From Haematospirillum sp. H4485 (lineage in GTDB: Bacteria > Pseudomonadota > Alphaproteobacteria > Rhodospirillales > Rhodospirillaceae): a DNA stretch of 64,000 nt. This document shows positions 1 through 8,675 of this stretch, piece after piece. Numbering within the stretch: position 1 is the stretch's first letter; each line of letters begins with the position of its first letter. The stretch is from assembly GCF_012102745.1 (NCBI RefSeq), contig NZ_JAAVSY010000013.1, positions 1 to 64,000 on the forward strand. The letters are read 5' to 3'. The translations under genes and the position numbers were made by a program. Under the pieces are notes generated by a model that was not told the DNA's origin, did no database searches, and saw only the letters and a program-made list of their open reading frames with translations.

Positions 1-146
1 ACAGCACCAGACACCAACAAAACCAGAAAAACCAGTCCCTCAGCGTCGGGACGCACCTTCTAAGCCCCAATCCAAAAATCGTCAACACAATTCCTTAAAC
101 AAAACAAAAAAAATTCAAGGGCTACACAAAACACCTGGACCGACGA
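1..146. other. Intergenic segment downstream of recA
   Basis: No coding region is recognisable here. On the minus strand, after recA, the sequence is T-rich and contains a short hairpin (35-52, 5-bp stem GTCCC/GGGAC) followed by TGGTTTTT, which could be a weak intrinsic terminator. The next gene lies outside the window. Confidence 0.4.
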
Positions 147-1232
147 TCAGCCTGCTATCACAGCATCTTCGCTAACATCCATTTCGGGAGAGACGGCAAT
201 AGCATCCTTCACCAGACCGGCATTGGCCCTGATAGCCTGCTCAATCTCAGCAGCCATACCTGCATTGTCGCGCAAAAACTGCTTGGCATTCTCACGCCCC
301 TGCCCGATGCGGGTTGAACGGTACGAAAACCAGGCACCAGACTTTTCAACAAGCCCAGCCTTCACACCCAGATCCAGAAGCTCTCCCGTTTTGGAGATGC
401 CTTCGCCGTACATGATGTCAAAATCAATAACCTTAAAAGGTGGGGCAACTTTGTTTTTCACAACCTTGACTCTAGTCTGGTTGCCAACAACTTCGTCACG
501 ATCCTTAATCTGGCCTACGCGACGAATATCAAGACGCACCGATGCGTAGAACTTCAACGCGTTCCCGCCAGTTGTTGTTTCGGGGCTTCCGAACATCACC
601 CCGATCTTCATCCGAATTTGGTTGATAAAGATAACGAGAGTATTGGACCGGGCAACAGAAGACGTCAGCTTGCGCAGAGCTTGACTCATCAGGCGGGCAT
701 GCAGCCCAACATGGCTGTCACCCATTTCCCCTTCAAGTTCAGCCCTTGGGACAAGAGCGGCGACAGAGTCAACGACAAGGACGTCGATTGCACCGGAACG
801 AACCAAGGTATCTGCAATTTCTAGCGCTTGCTCTCCGGCATCGGGCTGAGAAATAAACAGTTCGTCTGGATTTACTCCCAGTTTGCGAGCATAGACAGGA
901 TCCAGGGCATGCTCCGCATCAATGAAAGCGCACGCCCCACCGACACGCTGTGCTTCGGCAATAACATGCAGAGCCAGCGTTGTTTTTCCAGAACTTTCCG
1001 GGCCATAAATTTCTATGATCCGGCCACGGGGCAAGCCGCCTATGCCAAGGGCAAGGTCAAGACCCAGGGAACCAGTCGATACAGCCTCTATATCTGCTAC
1101 AGAGTTATTCTGGCCAAGCCGCATGACAGATCCCTTGCCAAAAGCACGTTCGATCTGAGCAAGCGCGGCGTCCAAGGCTTTTTGTTTATCCATGGTGTCC
1201 CTGTCAACAAGATGGAATGCGGTTTGAGACAT
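147..1232 (-). CDS. recA: Recombinase RecA
   Basis: RecA polymerises on single-stranded DNA, drives homologous strand exchange in the cytoplasm and triggers LexA self-cleavage. The 361-residue length is typical. The Walker A motif GPESSGKTT is at residues 77-85, and the L2 loop region around [18 protein letters not shown] is intact. The start at 1232 gives a short extension ([13 protein letters not shown]) before the canonical [11 protein letters not shown]; a G-rich stretch (GGGGATTGAG) precedes it, and I recall similar extensions in related alphaproteobacterial RecAs. A second ATG 13 codons in is the alternative start. It is transcribed away from cckA across an 88-bp gap that carries SOS-like half sites, so it probably has its own promoter. 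Confidence 0.98.
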   Translation of the reverse strand: MSQTAFHLVDRDTMDKQKALDAALAQIERAFGKGSVMRLGQNNSVADIEAVSTGSLGLDLALGIGGLPRGRIIEIYGPESSGKTTLALHVIAEAQRVGGACAFIDAEHALDPVYARKLGVNPDELFISQPDAGEQALEIADTLVRSGAIDVLVVDSVAALVPRAELEGEMGDSHVGLHARLMSQALRKLTSSVARSNTLVIFINQIRMKIGVMFGSPETTTGGNALKFYASVRLDIRRVGQIKDRDEVVGNQTRVKVVKNKVAPPFKVIDFDIMYGEGISKTGELLDLGVKAGLVEKSGAWFSYRSTRIGQGRENAKQFLRDNAGMAAEIEQAIRANAGLVKDAIAVSPEMDVSEDAVIAG

Positions 1233-1282
1233 CTCAATCCCCGTTTATTTCACAGCTGGGCGATACCTGCAATGCGAAGAAT

Positions 1283-1320
1283 GTACATGTTTTGTTCTTC
1301 TGCGCAAGAGGAACAAAACA
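1283..1320 (-). promoter_or_regulatory. Candidate SOS operator and inverted repeat upstream of recA
   Basis: GTAC-N7-GTTC at 1283-1297 matches 7 of 8 fixed bases of the alphaproteobacterial LexA box GTTC-N7-GTTC, about 50 bp upstream of the recA start. It overlaps a perfect 10-bp inverted repeat, TGTTTTGTTC (1288-1297) and GAACAAAACA (1311-1320), with a 13-nt spacer. The repeat has no T-run on the minus strand, so it is not an obvious terminator for cckA. Confidence 0.5.
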
Positions 1321-3699
1321 TCAGACAGAATTTACACTCTCTCTTCGACGAAGAAGGACAGCATGAACACGCTCCGCCAACTGCGTCAGGGAGAATGGTT
1401 TTGGAAGAAATGAAAACTCTGTTGAGTCCGCGATGCCGCCACCGGCTGCTTCTTCAGAATAGCCGGAGATAAGAATCACCTGAATCTCGGGCTTTTCTAA
1501 CTTTACCCTGCGCGCCAATGTCGCACCATCCATCCCAGGCATGACCATGTCAGTAACCAGGAGATCAATATCCAAGTCATCGGCCAGTTTCTCCAGCGCC
1601 TGCTCCCCGCTACAGGCTTCAACAACACGATAGCCCTTGTTACGAAGCGCACGTGATGCAAAAACCCGAACAGCATCCTCATCTTCCACCAAAAGAATTG
1701 TCGCGCTTCCGGATAGATCCTTTGCTACAGCCTGTCGTTGTAGCGTCGCGGTTCCGCCCCTTCCAATATCTGAGAGTTCAGCTTCTTCTATAACGGCATT
1801 GTCTGCACAAGGCAGATAAATGATAAATCTGGTTCCCTGCCCGACACTGGAATCCACAAGGATTACGCCGCCTGTCTGACGAACAATTCCATAGACTGTC
1901 GATAAACCAAGACCCGTTCCTGCTCCAACGCTTCCTGTCTTTGTCGAGAAGAACGGTTCAAAAATACGGGCGAGGTTCTCTCTTGAAATACCGGTCCCTG
2001 TATCAGAAACAGTAATAACCGCGTATTCTCCGGCAGAAAGACTTTCTGCACCAACAACCATGGCGCTATCAACCATCTCACGTCGCGTTTCTATACTCAG
2101 GCGGCCCCCGCCCGGCATTGCATCCCTGGCATTGACGGCGAGGTTGATGATCACTTGGTCCAGTTGCCCTGGATCAACCCTGATCGTCCCAACATCTCGC
2201 CCAAGGCGGAGCTCAAGATGTATGCTTTCCCCCAACAACCGTCGGAGGAGATGACTGATCTCGGTCAGGGCATCGGTAACCAGAACCTGGCGAGGTCTTA
2301 AAGGCTGTTTCCGTGAGAATGCCAGCAGTTGACGCACCAAGTTAGCAGCACGATTGGCATTTTGCTTGATCTGCATCAGATCGGCAAAAGATGGATCACC
2401 AGCCCCATGCCTCTGCAACAGCAAATCACAGAAACCAATCATCGCGGTCAGCAAATTATTAAAGTCATGAGCAACACCACCGGCAAGCTGCCCCATGGCC
2501 TGCATTTTTTGTGCCTGGGCAAACTGTATTTCCAGATTACGGTGGGCGGTATTGTCGAAGAAAAAGGCCATAAACAAAGCCCCTCCCAAGGGGACAATGC
2601 CGATAGAGGCTGCCTTGTCGGGGCATTTGCAGAAGTGTACTTCACGAGCCATGTTGGCATCAGCACCGCCATCCAGCATGGCGTGTTCAAACAGGGCATC
2701 CCATGCAGCACGGTCATCCTCTGCCAACACATTGCGAACAGCTGTTTCTTGCAAAGTCGAAGCATCATACCCGCACAGACGCAGGAAGGCTTCATTGGCA
2801 TCAGTTACAACGCCTTCAACATCGACAAGACACAACCCTACGGGAAGAGAGGCGAATATAATACGAAACCAATGGCCTACGGGAGAGCAGGACAAGTCTG
2901 TTGCATGAGCCTGACGCATGACGACACTACGCGTACGTGTTTCTCCGGCATCGTCAAAAGCTACCTGCTCCACCATTGCGGAAAAAATATTCCCGGTGCG
3001 GTCACAAAAACGGAGCACACCGCTCCACGCTTCCTCGGCATCCGGTCGGCTGCCATCAGCCAAAATACGGGACAAGGGCATGCCCAAAAGTTCATTCACA
3101 CTGTAACCAAGCCAGTCGGCAAGACGCTGGTTCACAAAGCGCAGCTGCTCGTTGGCATCAACGGAGTACAGTCCTGCTGGCATAAGATATAGAAACTCGG
3201 CCTGAACATCACGATCACGACGCAGTATATCTTCTATGGCACGGTGCGCTGTAACATCCTGTGCCGTCCAGATCACTCCTCCATCACAAGGCGATGTCAT
3301 GGGCGCTGGACAGACCCCGATACGCCACCATTCCGCAAGCCCGCGTTCACCCTGTAGCATAACGTCCACATTTTCCGGAATCCGACGCGCCACCGCAGAG
3401 ATCAAACGCTCCAAAGCACCAAACGTTTCCTCATCTGCGCGATCAATGCGCCGGGCCAACTCAGCATCTGGCTCACTCCCTCTCCAGAAAGTTTTTGCAC
3501 GGCTATTGGCAGCCAGCACATGACCGTTGGAGTCCACCATAAGCCGGGCAACGTCATCAGCCTCCAGCAAACACCTCAGGCATCCTACATCACGCCGCAA
3601 ACGCCGGATGTAAAAGACGAGACTGCACGTGGCCAAAAACAGTATGTCTGCAGCCAGTACATAAACCCACACAAAATGCAGATTGTGCAAGATGGTCAC
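1321..3699 (-). CDS. cckA: Hybrid sensor histidine kinase, CckA type
   Basis: CckA is the membrane hybrid kinase that, through the phosphotransferase ChpT, controls the master regulator CtrA. This protein has one clear N-terminal membrane segment (about residues 10-32), then PAS-like regions (about 45-150, 165-265 and 280-385). The HisKA box has phospho-acceptor His411 in GGVAHDFNNLL. The ATPase domain has an N box near 519-527 and a DTGTG G1 box near 566. A receiver domain (about 665-780) has phospho-Asp717 and conserved Lys766. The GGVAHDFNNLL box plus fused receiver is characteristic of CckA. Its start overlaps the flhB stop by 4 bp (ATGA), so it is translationally coupled to the last gene of the flagellar export operon. 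Confidence 0.9.
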   Translation of the reverse strand: MTILHNLHFVWVYVLAADILFLATCSLVFYIRRLRRDVGCLRCLLEADDVARLMVDSNGHVLAANSRAKTFWRGSEPDAELARRIDRADEETFGALERLISAVARRIPENVDVMLQGERGLAEWWRIGVCPAPMTSPCDGGVIWTAQDVTAHRAIEDILRRDRDVQAEFLYLMPAGLYSVDANEQLRFVNQRLADWLGYSVNELLGMPLSRILADGSRPDAEEAWSGVLRFCDRTGNIFSAMVEQVAFDDAGETRTRSVVMRQAHATDLSCSPVGHWFRIIFASLPVGLCLVDVEGVVTDANEAFLRLCGYDASTLQETAVRNVLAEDDRAAWDALFEHAMLDGGADANMAREVHFCKCPDKAASIGIVPLGGALFMAFFFDNTAHRNLEIQFAQAQKMQAMGQLAGGVAHDFNNLLTAMIGFCDLLLQRHGAGDPSFADLMQIKQNANRAANLVRQLLAFSRKQPLRPRQVLVTDALTEISHLLRRLLGESIHLELRLGRDVGTIRVDPGQLDQVIINLAVNARDAMPGGGRLSIETRREMVDSAMVVGAESLSAGEYAVITVSDTGTGISRENLARIFEPFFSTKTGSVGAGTGLGLSTVYGIVRQTGGVILVDSSVGQGTRFIIYLPCADNAVIEEAELSDIGRGGTATLQRQAVAKDLSGSATILLVEDEDAVRVFASRALRNKGYRVVEACSGEQALEKLADDLDIDLLVTDMVMPGMDGATLARRVKLEKPEIQVILISGYSEEAAGGGIADSTEFSFLPKPFSLTQLAERVHAVLLRRRESVNSV

Positions 3700-4835
3700 A
3701 AGGTCTGTCCTCTTTCTTCTGCAGCGACACGATCTGCACCCTGCCCGGAACGCCTGCCACGACCTGTAAGCCCTGCCCGCTTCAGCTTCATGACATACCC
3801 AATGACTTCAGCCACAGCCTTGTAATGCTCTGGCGGGATCTCCTGGTCCAGCTCCACAGCCGAATACAGCACGCGCGCCAACGGGGGGTTTTCCATGATC
3901 GGGATATCATGTTCCTCAGCAATGGCACGAATACGCAGGGCAAGGCTGTCCACACCCTTGGCGACCAGTTTCGGGGCAGGCATTTCATCCATCTCGTAAC
4001 GTAAGGCCACCGCATAGTGGGTCGGGTTTGTGATAACAACACTGGCTTGAGGAACCGCTGCCATCATGCGCTGCCGCGAACGCTGCAGCCGCATCTGCCT
4101 GATCTTGCCCTTGATCTGGGGGTCACCCTCCGTATCCTTGTGCTCGTCCTTGACCTCCTGCTTGGTCATTTTCAACTGCTCGCGATGCCGGTAGCGCTGC
4201 CACCACCAGTCTGCTGCGGCAACAAGCGAGAACGTCACCACGACACCAGCCAGAACAAGAACCAGCAGCGTATGCAGATTCTCCATAACCACATTAGGAT
4301 CCAGAGCCATATAAACCTCTGGGGTAGCCAGATGCGGTACCACCAAGGCAAGCAATACAGCCGTAACCAGGATGATCTTCAGTACACCCTTCGCCAGCTC
4401 AAAAAGCTGATTACGGGAAAAGATACGACGGAACCCACTGATTATACTGATGTTTGATAATTTTGGCGCGATTTTCTTCGGCGTAAAAACAAGGCCATAT
4501 TGAAGAGTTCCAGACAGAACCGCTGCCAAGAATGTAATGGCAAAAACAGGCGATAAAAAAATAATACCTTTCAGGATCGCGTGCAGAAACCACATTCTGA
4601 AACCTTCCGGATCCAGTGAGACCGCATGCACACTGGCCAGAAGACTGCCAAGATGCTTTTTCAATTGCCCGGATAACCAAGGAGCCAACATGGCCACCAA
4701 GGCCAGTGCCGTCACCAGCATCAGCAGACTCTTGATTTCCTGGGATATGGCAACCTGCCCTTCCTGTCGGGCACGCTGGAGCTTTCGCTCGGAAGGCTCC
4801 TCGGTCTTGGATTCCTTGTCTTCGTCTTCCGCCAT
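3696..4835 (-). CDS. flhB: Flagellar type III export switch protein FlhB
   Basis: FlhB is an inner-membrane component of the flagellar export gate and controls the change from rod/hook to filament substrates. Four hydrophobic segments occupy roughly residues 35-215, followed by a cytoplasmic domain. The self-cleavage motif NPTH is at 270-273, so it should cleave normally. Length (379) is normal. It lies 7 bp after fliR and overlaps cckA by 4 bp, giving the order fliQ-fliR-flhB-cckA in one operon. Confidence 0.97.
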   Translation of the reverse strand: MAEDEDKESKTEEPSERKLQRARQEGQVAISQEIKSLLMLVTALALVAMLAPWLSGQLKKHLGSLLASVHAVSLDPEGFRMWFLHAILKGIIFLSPVFAITFLAAVLSGTLQYGLVFTPKKIAPKLSNISIISGFRRIFSRNQLFELAKGVLKIILVTAVLLALVVPHLATPEVYMALDPNVVMENLHTLLVLVLAGVVVTFSLVAAADWWWQRYRHREQLKMTKQEVKDEHKDTEGDPQIKGKIRQMRLQRSRQRMMAAVPQASVVITNPTHYAVALRYEMDEMPAPKLVAKGVDSLALRIRAIAEEHDIPIMENPPLARVLYSAVELDQEIPPEHYKAVAEVIGYVMKLKRAGLTGRGRRSGQGADRVAAEERGQTL

Positions 4836-4842
4836 TCCGGAC

Positions 4843-5625
4843 TCAGCCTGCGGTAAACGTCATGAGAACATCCTCCAGATGACGCAGGAACCACATCATC
4901 AAGGCTGGCACTGTAACCCACAATACCCCAAGTCCGAACAGGATCTGAACAGGCAGGGCAACGAAAAAAACGTTCAGCTGTGGCGACAGGCGGGACATCA
5001 ATCCCATCGAAGACTGGAAAACAATCCCGAAAACAATGAAAGGCATGGCCATTGACAGGCCAAGCAGAAAGCTTTTTGCCAGAATATCCAGCCACGTTGT
5101 CAAATGATCTTCGGCAACCGGGTTCTGTCCCACCGGAAACAAGGCATAGGAATGATAGAGAGCCTGCAACATCAGATGGTGTAGATCCATCACAAAAATG
5201 CTGACCAGCGCAATTGTCGTCAGCATACCAATAACAAGTGCGCCCTGCGATTCCGTAACAGGATCAAACACCATGGCATTCATCAGCCCGGAGTTCTGAC
5301 TGATGGAGGTTCCGGCCAGATGGATGGAAGCTGTCACCGCCTGCCCGATCAGTCCCAGGAAAATACCGTAAAAAACCTCGATGATGATGAGAAAAGCCAG
5401 AGGACCAACAGTGGCGGGTAACGCAGGAAGAACAGGTCCCAGAACAGGGGTCATGATCAATGTCACGCCAATGGCCAGAAAGAGACGAGCCTGGACATTG
5501 AAATAACCAACCGAAAAACCCGGCATAGTTACCATCATGCTTCCGACACGGCAGAATGTCAGCAGCAGATGGAACGTATTCAGACCAAGGAATTCCGAGA
5601 GCGTCACAACGGAGTCTCCAGCCAA
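4843..5625 (-). CDS. fliR: Flagellar export gate protein FliR
   Basis: FliR is a membrane subunit of the FliP/FliQ/FliR export channel of the flagellar basal body. The 260-residue protein is almost entirely hydrophobic with about six membrane segments, and its N-terminus (SEFLGLNTFHLLLTFCRVG) is FliR-like. It sits 6 bp downstream of fliQ and 7 bp upstream of flhB, the standard order for these genes, which supports tight co-expression. Confidence 0.95.
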   Translation of the reverse strand: MAGDSVVTLSEFLGLNTFHLLLTFCRVGSMMVTMPGFSVGYFNVQARLFLAIGVTLIMTPVLGPVLPALPATVGPLAFLIIIEVFYGIFLGLIGQAVTASIHLAGTSISQNSGLMNAMVFDPVTESQGALVIGMLTTIALVSIFVMDLHHLMLQALYHSYALFPVGQNPVAEDHLTTWLDILAKSFLLGLSMAMPFIVFGIVFQSSMGLMSRLSPQLNVFFVALPVQILFGLGVLWVTVPALMMWFLRHLEDVLMTFTAG

Positions 5626-5631
5626 GCCTGA

Positions 5632-5898
5632 TCAGGGCAGCGAAATAATCAGATCCATAATTTGCTGGGTAAACTGCGTGATATGACGCAGCATGAAAGG
5701 AAGAAGAAAGATGACCGCACCAAACACAATCAGCATTTTGGGGACAAAAACAAGCGTTGCTTCCTGCAAGGATGTCAAAGCCTGAAACAGGGAAACCAGA
5801 AGACCGACAGCCAAACCAACCAAGAGAACTGGTGCAGCAATAACAATCATGACCCATACGCTGTCACGGGCAATATCAAGAATTTGCGTCTCATTCAT
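5632..5898 (-). CDS. fliQ: Flagellar export gate protein FliQ
   Basis: This small 88-residue export-gate subunit has two hydrophobic helices (about residues 13-37 and 50-72), the usual FliQ hairpin. The segment VGLLVSLFQALTSLQEATL matches the conserved loop after helix 1. It lies between fliE (31 bp upstream) and fliR (6 bp downstream). Together with fliP on the opposite strand it supplies the export channel. Confidence 0.95.
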   Translation of the reverse strand: MNETQILDIARDSVWVMIVIAAPVLLVGLAVGLLVSLFQALTSLQEATLVFVPKMLIVFGAVIFLLPFMLRHITQFTQQIMDLIISLP

Positions 5899-5929
5899 CG
5901 GAACGGATCCAGAAAGAAAATGACGCCAC

Positions 5930-6286
5930 TCAGATCGGCATCTTCAAGATTTCCTGATAGGCAGACACAACACGATCCCGGATTGCCACCACGGTATTCA
6001 ACGTTGTCTCGGCATTACTGACAGCCAGAACCACATCACGCATATCAGCCTCCCCGGCAATACCCCTCAGGCTGACAGCCTCTGCCGTCCTTTGAACCTG
6101 TACAGCCTCCTTCAGAGAAGACCGGACCATATCGCCAAAAAGACCATTTTCGGGTGATGGAGCCCCCACAGAAGAGGTTGCTGTACGAACAGTCTCGGCT
6201 GTTTCCGTGGCCGATCCCAGAACCTGACGGGCGGCTGTCCGGTATGCCTGTATGGCGCTGGAAATAGAATTGGTCATGGCCGTCAT
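5930..6286 (-). CDS. fliE: Flagellar hook-basal body protein FliE
   Basis: FliE joins the MS ring to the proximal rod. The 118-residue protein ends in the conserved FliE C-terminal pattern (NAETTLNTVVAIRDRVVSAYQEILKMPI). The start at 6286 (MTAMTNS) is the longest; an ATG at 6277 is equally possible because no strong ribosome site separates them. It lies 31 bp from flgC and 31 bp from fliQ in the flgBC-fliEQR-flhB-cckA operon. Confidence 0.93.
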   Translation of the reverse strand: MTAMTNSISSAIQAYRTAARQVLGSATETAETVRTATSSVGAPSPENGLFGDMVRSSLKEAVQVQRTAEAVSLRGIAGEADMRDVVLAVSNAETTLNTVVAIRDRVVSAYQEILKMPI

Positions 6287-6317
6287 CCATCAAACGCCAC
6301 TACTGCAAACAACAACA

Positions 6318-6728
6318 TCACCGGAGAAGATCCAAGGTCTTGCCCAGAAGATCACGCGATATGCTGATTGTATTCAGGTTGGCCTCATAAGACCTCTGCG
6401 CTTCCCGCAGGTCCATCACTTCGATCAACGGATTGACATTCGGGGTCATGACATACCCCTGCTCATCCGCCCCCGGATGCCCGGGATCGTACTTCCGCCC
6501 AAAATCGGTCATGTCACGATCGGTACGATCAGCACGCACTGTATCCACCTCAAGGGATGGATCAAGCTGGTTGCGAAATTGAAGGATCTTGCGCCGGTAC
6601 GGTTCGCCACCCGGGGTTTTGGCCAAAGAATCGGCATTGGCCAGATTTTCCGAAATCACACGAAGACGCTTCGCCTGGGCTTTCGCCCCAAACGAGGCGA
6701 TCGACGTCGCTTTCGAAAGGTCATCCAT
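6318..6728 (-). CDS. flgC: Flagellar basal-body rod protein FlgC
   Basis: FlgC is a proximal rod subunit exported by the flagellar type III system. At 136 residues it has normal size. It carries the rod-protein N-terminal signature (SENLANADSLAKTPGGEPYRRK) and the C-terminal heptad region (NPLIEVMDLREAQRSYEANL) that forms the coiled coil with neighbouring rod subunits. It follows flgB after 62 bp. Confidence 0.96.
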   Translation of the reverse strand: MDDLSKATSIASFGAKAQAKRLRVISENLANADSLAKTPGGEPYRRKILQFRNQLDPSLEVDTVRADRTDRDMTDFGRKYDPGHPGADEQGYVMTPNVNPLIEVMDLREAQRSYEANLNTISISRDLLGKTLDLLR

Positions 6729-6790
6729 ATCCCATACCCCCTACACCACAATCGCGCCTGACAGACAGCGCAGGTGCCACATCCCTCACG

Positions 6791-7198
6791 TCAACGCTGC
6801 CCAAGCGCAGACTTGATCATTGTCAGATTCTTCTTGATCAACTGCAAGGCCAGATCATACTGGGACCGCCCCTTGGCCATCTTTTCCATCTGTTCCTCAA
6901 GAACAACGGGATTGCCGTCAATGGAGCGCTCCCATGTTCTACGTACAGCAACCTCGCGATATGGGCCAAGATCAGGCAGGGCAGCTCCCATGTGGGATGG
7001 GTTGGTCATGGTCGGCTTGACAGATGGCTCTGTTGCATCAAGGACCATCTTCCCGAAATCAACCTCCCTTAGGTCTTTAGCCTTGAATTTCGGGGTATCC
7101 GCGTTTGAAATGTTCTGGGCCAGAACGCGCTGACGCTGGGCAAGCCAGTCCATCTTTGCACGGGCCATACGAAACAACGATAACTTGGATGTATCCAT
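6791..7198 (-). CDS. flgB: Flagellar basal-body rod protein FlgB
   Basis: FlgB is the most cell-proximal rod protein and first gene of the flgBC-fliEQR-flhB-cckA operon. The 135-residue sequence has the rod signature AQNISNADTPKFKAKDL near residues 27-43. It has 186 bp of upstream sequence shared with a divergent plus-strand gene, containing a CtrA-like box, so the operon promoter is presumably there. Confidence 0.96.
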   Translation of the reverse strand: MDTSKLSLFRMARAKMDWLAQRQRVLAQNISNADTPKFKAKDLREVDFGKMVLDATEPSVKPTMTNPSHMGAALPDLGPYREVAVRRTWERSIDGNPVVLEEQMEKMAKGRSQYDLALQLIKKNLTMIKSALGQR

Positions 7199-7288
7199 AA
7201 TTCCCTGTCCCTGCCGTACGGGGCATACAGTCTAGGCTACCCGCTCACAAGTAGCCTCAGGTGTGCAGACATGATCCAGCCCACCCCT

Positions 7289-7303
7289 TTAAGAAAGAGT
7301 AAA
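7289..7303. promoter_or_regulatory. CtrA-like box between divergent flagellar operons
   Basis: TTAA-N7-TAAA matches 7 of 8 fixed bases of the CtrA consensus TTAA-N7-TTAA. It lies between flgB (minus) and the FlhB-like gene (plus). CtrA control of flagellar genes is known in several alphaproteobacteria; a single short match could arise by chance, but its position is suggestive because cckA is in the operon it would control. Confidence 0.4.
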
Positions 7304-7384
7304 GACTGGTTCATAACACCCCCGGAATACCGGGACATAGCAACCTAGCGACAAGCTAAACGATTTTTTAAGCGCCGCCCCCAC

Positions 7385-7822
7385 ATGATGGGTCTGTCAC
7401 TGAATGGCCACAAGGCCGATGGGCTTGCTCAGAGTGGAAGGAAATACCCGGTGAACACCGGCACCCCCAAACCACCACCGGAGTCCGGATCCGGGTCAAA
7501 CCAAGACGGCAACGCGTCCGCAAACACACAGTCCGTCGCCGTCGCTGTGGATCATGATCCGTCTGTTGATGCAGTTCCCAAGGTTGTTGCATCAGGGCGC
7601 GGATTCGTTGCGGACCAGATTCTGAATATTGCCTTCGCAAGCGGCGTAAAAGTCCGACAAGACGCCGACTTGGCCCAAATTTTGTCTGTGGTTGACCTAG
7701 ATTCAGAAATTCCGACCGAAGCTTTTGCTGCCGTGGCGGAATTGCTGGTGTATGTCTATCGAGCAAACGGGACCTATCCTCTTCTCCCTACGGCACCACA
7801 CCTCGGAGGAGCAATGCCATGA
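7385..7822 (+). CDS. FlhB C-terminal-domain solo protein (FlhX-like)
   Basis: The first half (about 50 residues) is polar, Gly/Pro/Ser-rich and without membrane segments. From about residue 50 the protein aligns with the part of FlhB just after its NPTH cleavage site: AVAVDHDP..AVPKVVASGRG..ADQILNIA, then DLDSEIPTEAFAAVAELLVYVY, which parallels FlhB ELDQEIPPEHYKAVAEVIGYVM. NPTH itself is absent, so it resembles a pre-cleaved FlhB C-terminal fragment. Such FlhB-like proteins are known in other bacteria (FlhX/YlqH type), where some can replace the cleaved domain. It overlaps the next gene by 4 bp (ATGA) and precedes fliO-fliP. Confidence 0.8.
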   Translation: MMGLSLNGHKADGLAQSGRKYPVNTGTPKPPPESGSGSNQDGNASANTQSVAVAVDHDPSVDAVPKVVASGRGFVADQILNIAFASGVKVRQDADLAQILSVVDLDSEIPTEAFAAVAELLVYVYRANGTYPLLPTAPHLGGAMP

Positions 7823-8277
7823 CGGCTCCACCCCGCCCCCCGGTTCCGGGTATCCCTGACAGTGCCGTGTTGCGTCAGGAGCTGCGCCGCATCGGAGACA
7901 TCCTCTTCCAGGCACGCTCTTCCGTTTCAGATGGTATCCTTCCTCGCCTCGGGGATCTGGAGCACATGATACGAACAGCGTGTAAGTCTATACACTTGAT
8001 GACAAAAGATGATGCCCGTGGTCTCCGACCGATGATGGAAGCTCTTTTTTATGATCTCGATGCTCTTGAAACTGAGATGCGCAACCGATTCGGAGATCTT
8101 GCGCTCCGCCCCGGTGTTCAGCCCGGCAACAAACCGACACAAGCCGTAACCGTTGGTGCCGCATACCGTCATGCGCAGAAACTGCATATACCTCCAATGG
8201 GGAAAGAACACCACCACAGTGATACCGTCACACACCGGCAGAGTGATCCGGCAACCCACCCTGCTCGCTCTGTATAA
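7819..8277 (+). CDS. Unknown protein co-translated with the FlhB-like gene
   Basis: I do not recognise a family. The 152-residue soluble protein has a helical, amphipathic central region (about residues 18-95: RQELRRIGDILFQARSS, then MMEALFYDLDALETEM) and a low-complexity His/Pro-rich tail. It has no signal peptide or membrane segment. It overlaps the FlhB-like gene by 4 bp and lies 44 bp before fliO, so a flagellar role, perhaps as chaperone or partner of the FlhB-like protein, is an inference from context only. Confidence 0.65.
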   Translation: MTAPPRPPVPGIPDSAVLRQELRRIGDILFQARSSVSDGILPRLGDLEHMIRTACKSIHLMTKDDARGLRPMMEALFYDLDALETEMRNRFGDLALRPGVQPGNKPTQAVTVGAAYRHAQKLHIPPMGKEHHHSDTVTHRQSDPATHPARSV

Positions 8278-8321
8278 TGTTTCTTGTTTCTGATCTCTTC
8301 CAGGCCCGATGACCGCATCCC

Positions 8322-8675
8322 ATGGACACAGACTTTTATCTTCGGCCTCTCCTTGCCCTTTTTCTGGTTATCGGCATGATTTTCATGGCGGGTGCTGTTG
8401 TGCGACGCATCAGCCCAATACGCTCGTGGGCTGGAAAACGGTCTGCCCCAAGCCTGGAAATTACGGAACGCCTGAACCTGGATGCTCGCCGGCAGCTTGT
8501 GCTGGTCCGGCATAATGATCGTGAACACCTCATCCTTCTCGGAAACACCAGTGAATTGTTGATTGATGCGGGCCAAGCAGCACCAAGCTTCACAACGACA
8601 GAACAGGAAGCCGCGCAAGATACCATTTGTGCAGACCCCTTGTTGCCAGAGCCTGAGCCGGAGAGAGTACGATGA
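8322..8675 (+). CDS. fliO: Flagellar biosynthetic protein FliO
   Basis: FliO is the membrane assembly factor for the FliP ring. The 117-residue protein has one N-terminal membrane helix (about residues 6-26) and then the FliO pattern SLEITERLNLDARRQLVLVRHNDREHLILLG. It is short, as usual for alphaproteobacteria. Its stop overlaps the fliP start by 4 bp (ATGA), so the two are translationally coupled. Confidence 0.9.
   Translation: MDTDFYLRPLLALFLVIGMIFMAGAVVRRISPIRSWAGKRSAPSLEITERLNLDARRQLVLVRHNDREHLILLGNTSELLIDAGQAAPSFTTTEQEAAQDTICADPLLPEPEPERVR

Noticed and set aside
828-1472. 214-codon plus-strand open frame opposite recA and the end of cckA
   Set aside because: It is antisense to conserved genes and shows no protein family pattern; the recA frame fully explains the sequence.
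2329-3192. 287-codon plus-strand open frame
   Set aside because: It lies opposite the PAS and HisKA regions of cckA, which are clearly coding; no recognisable motif.
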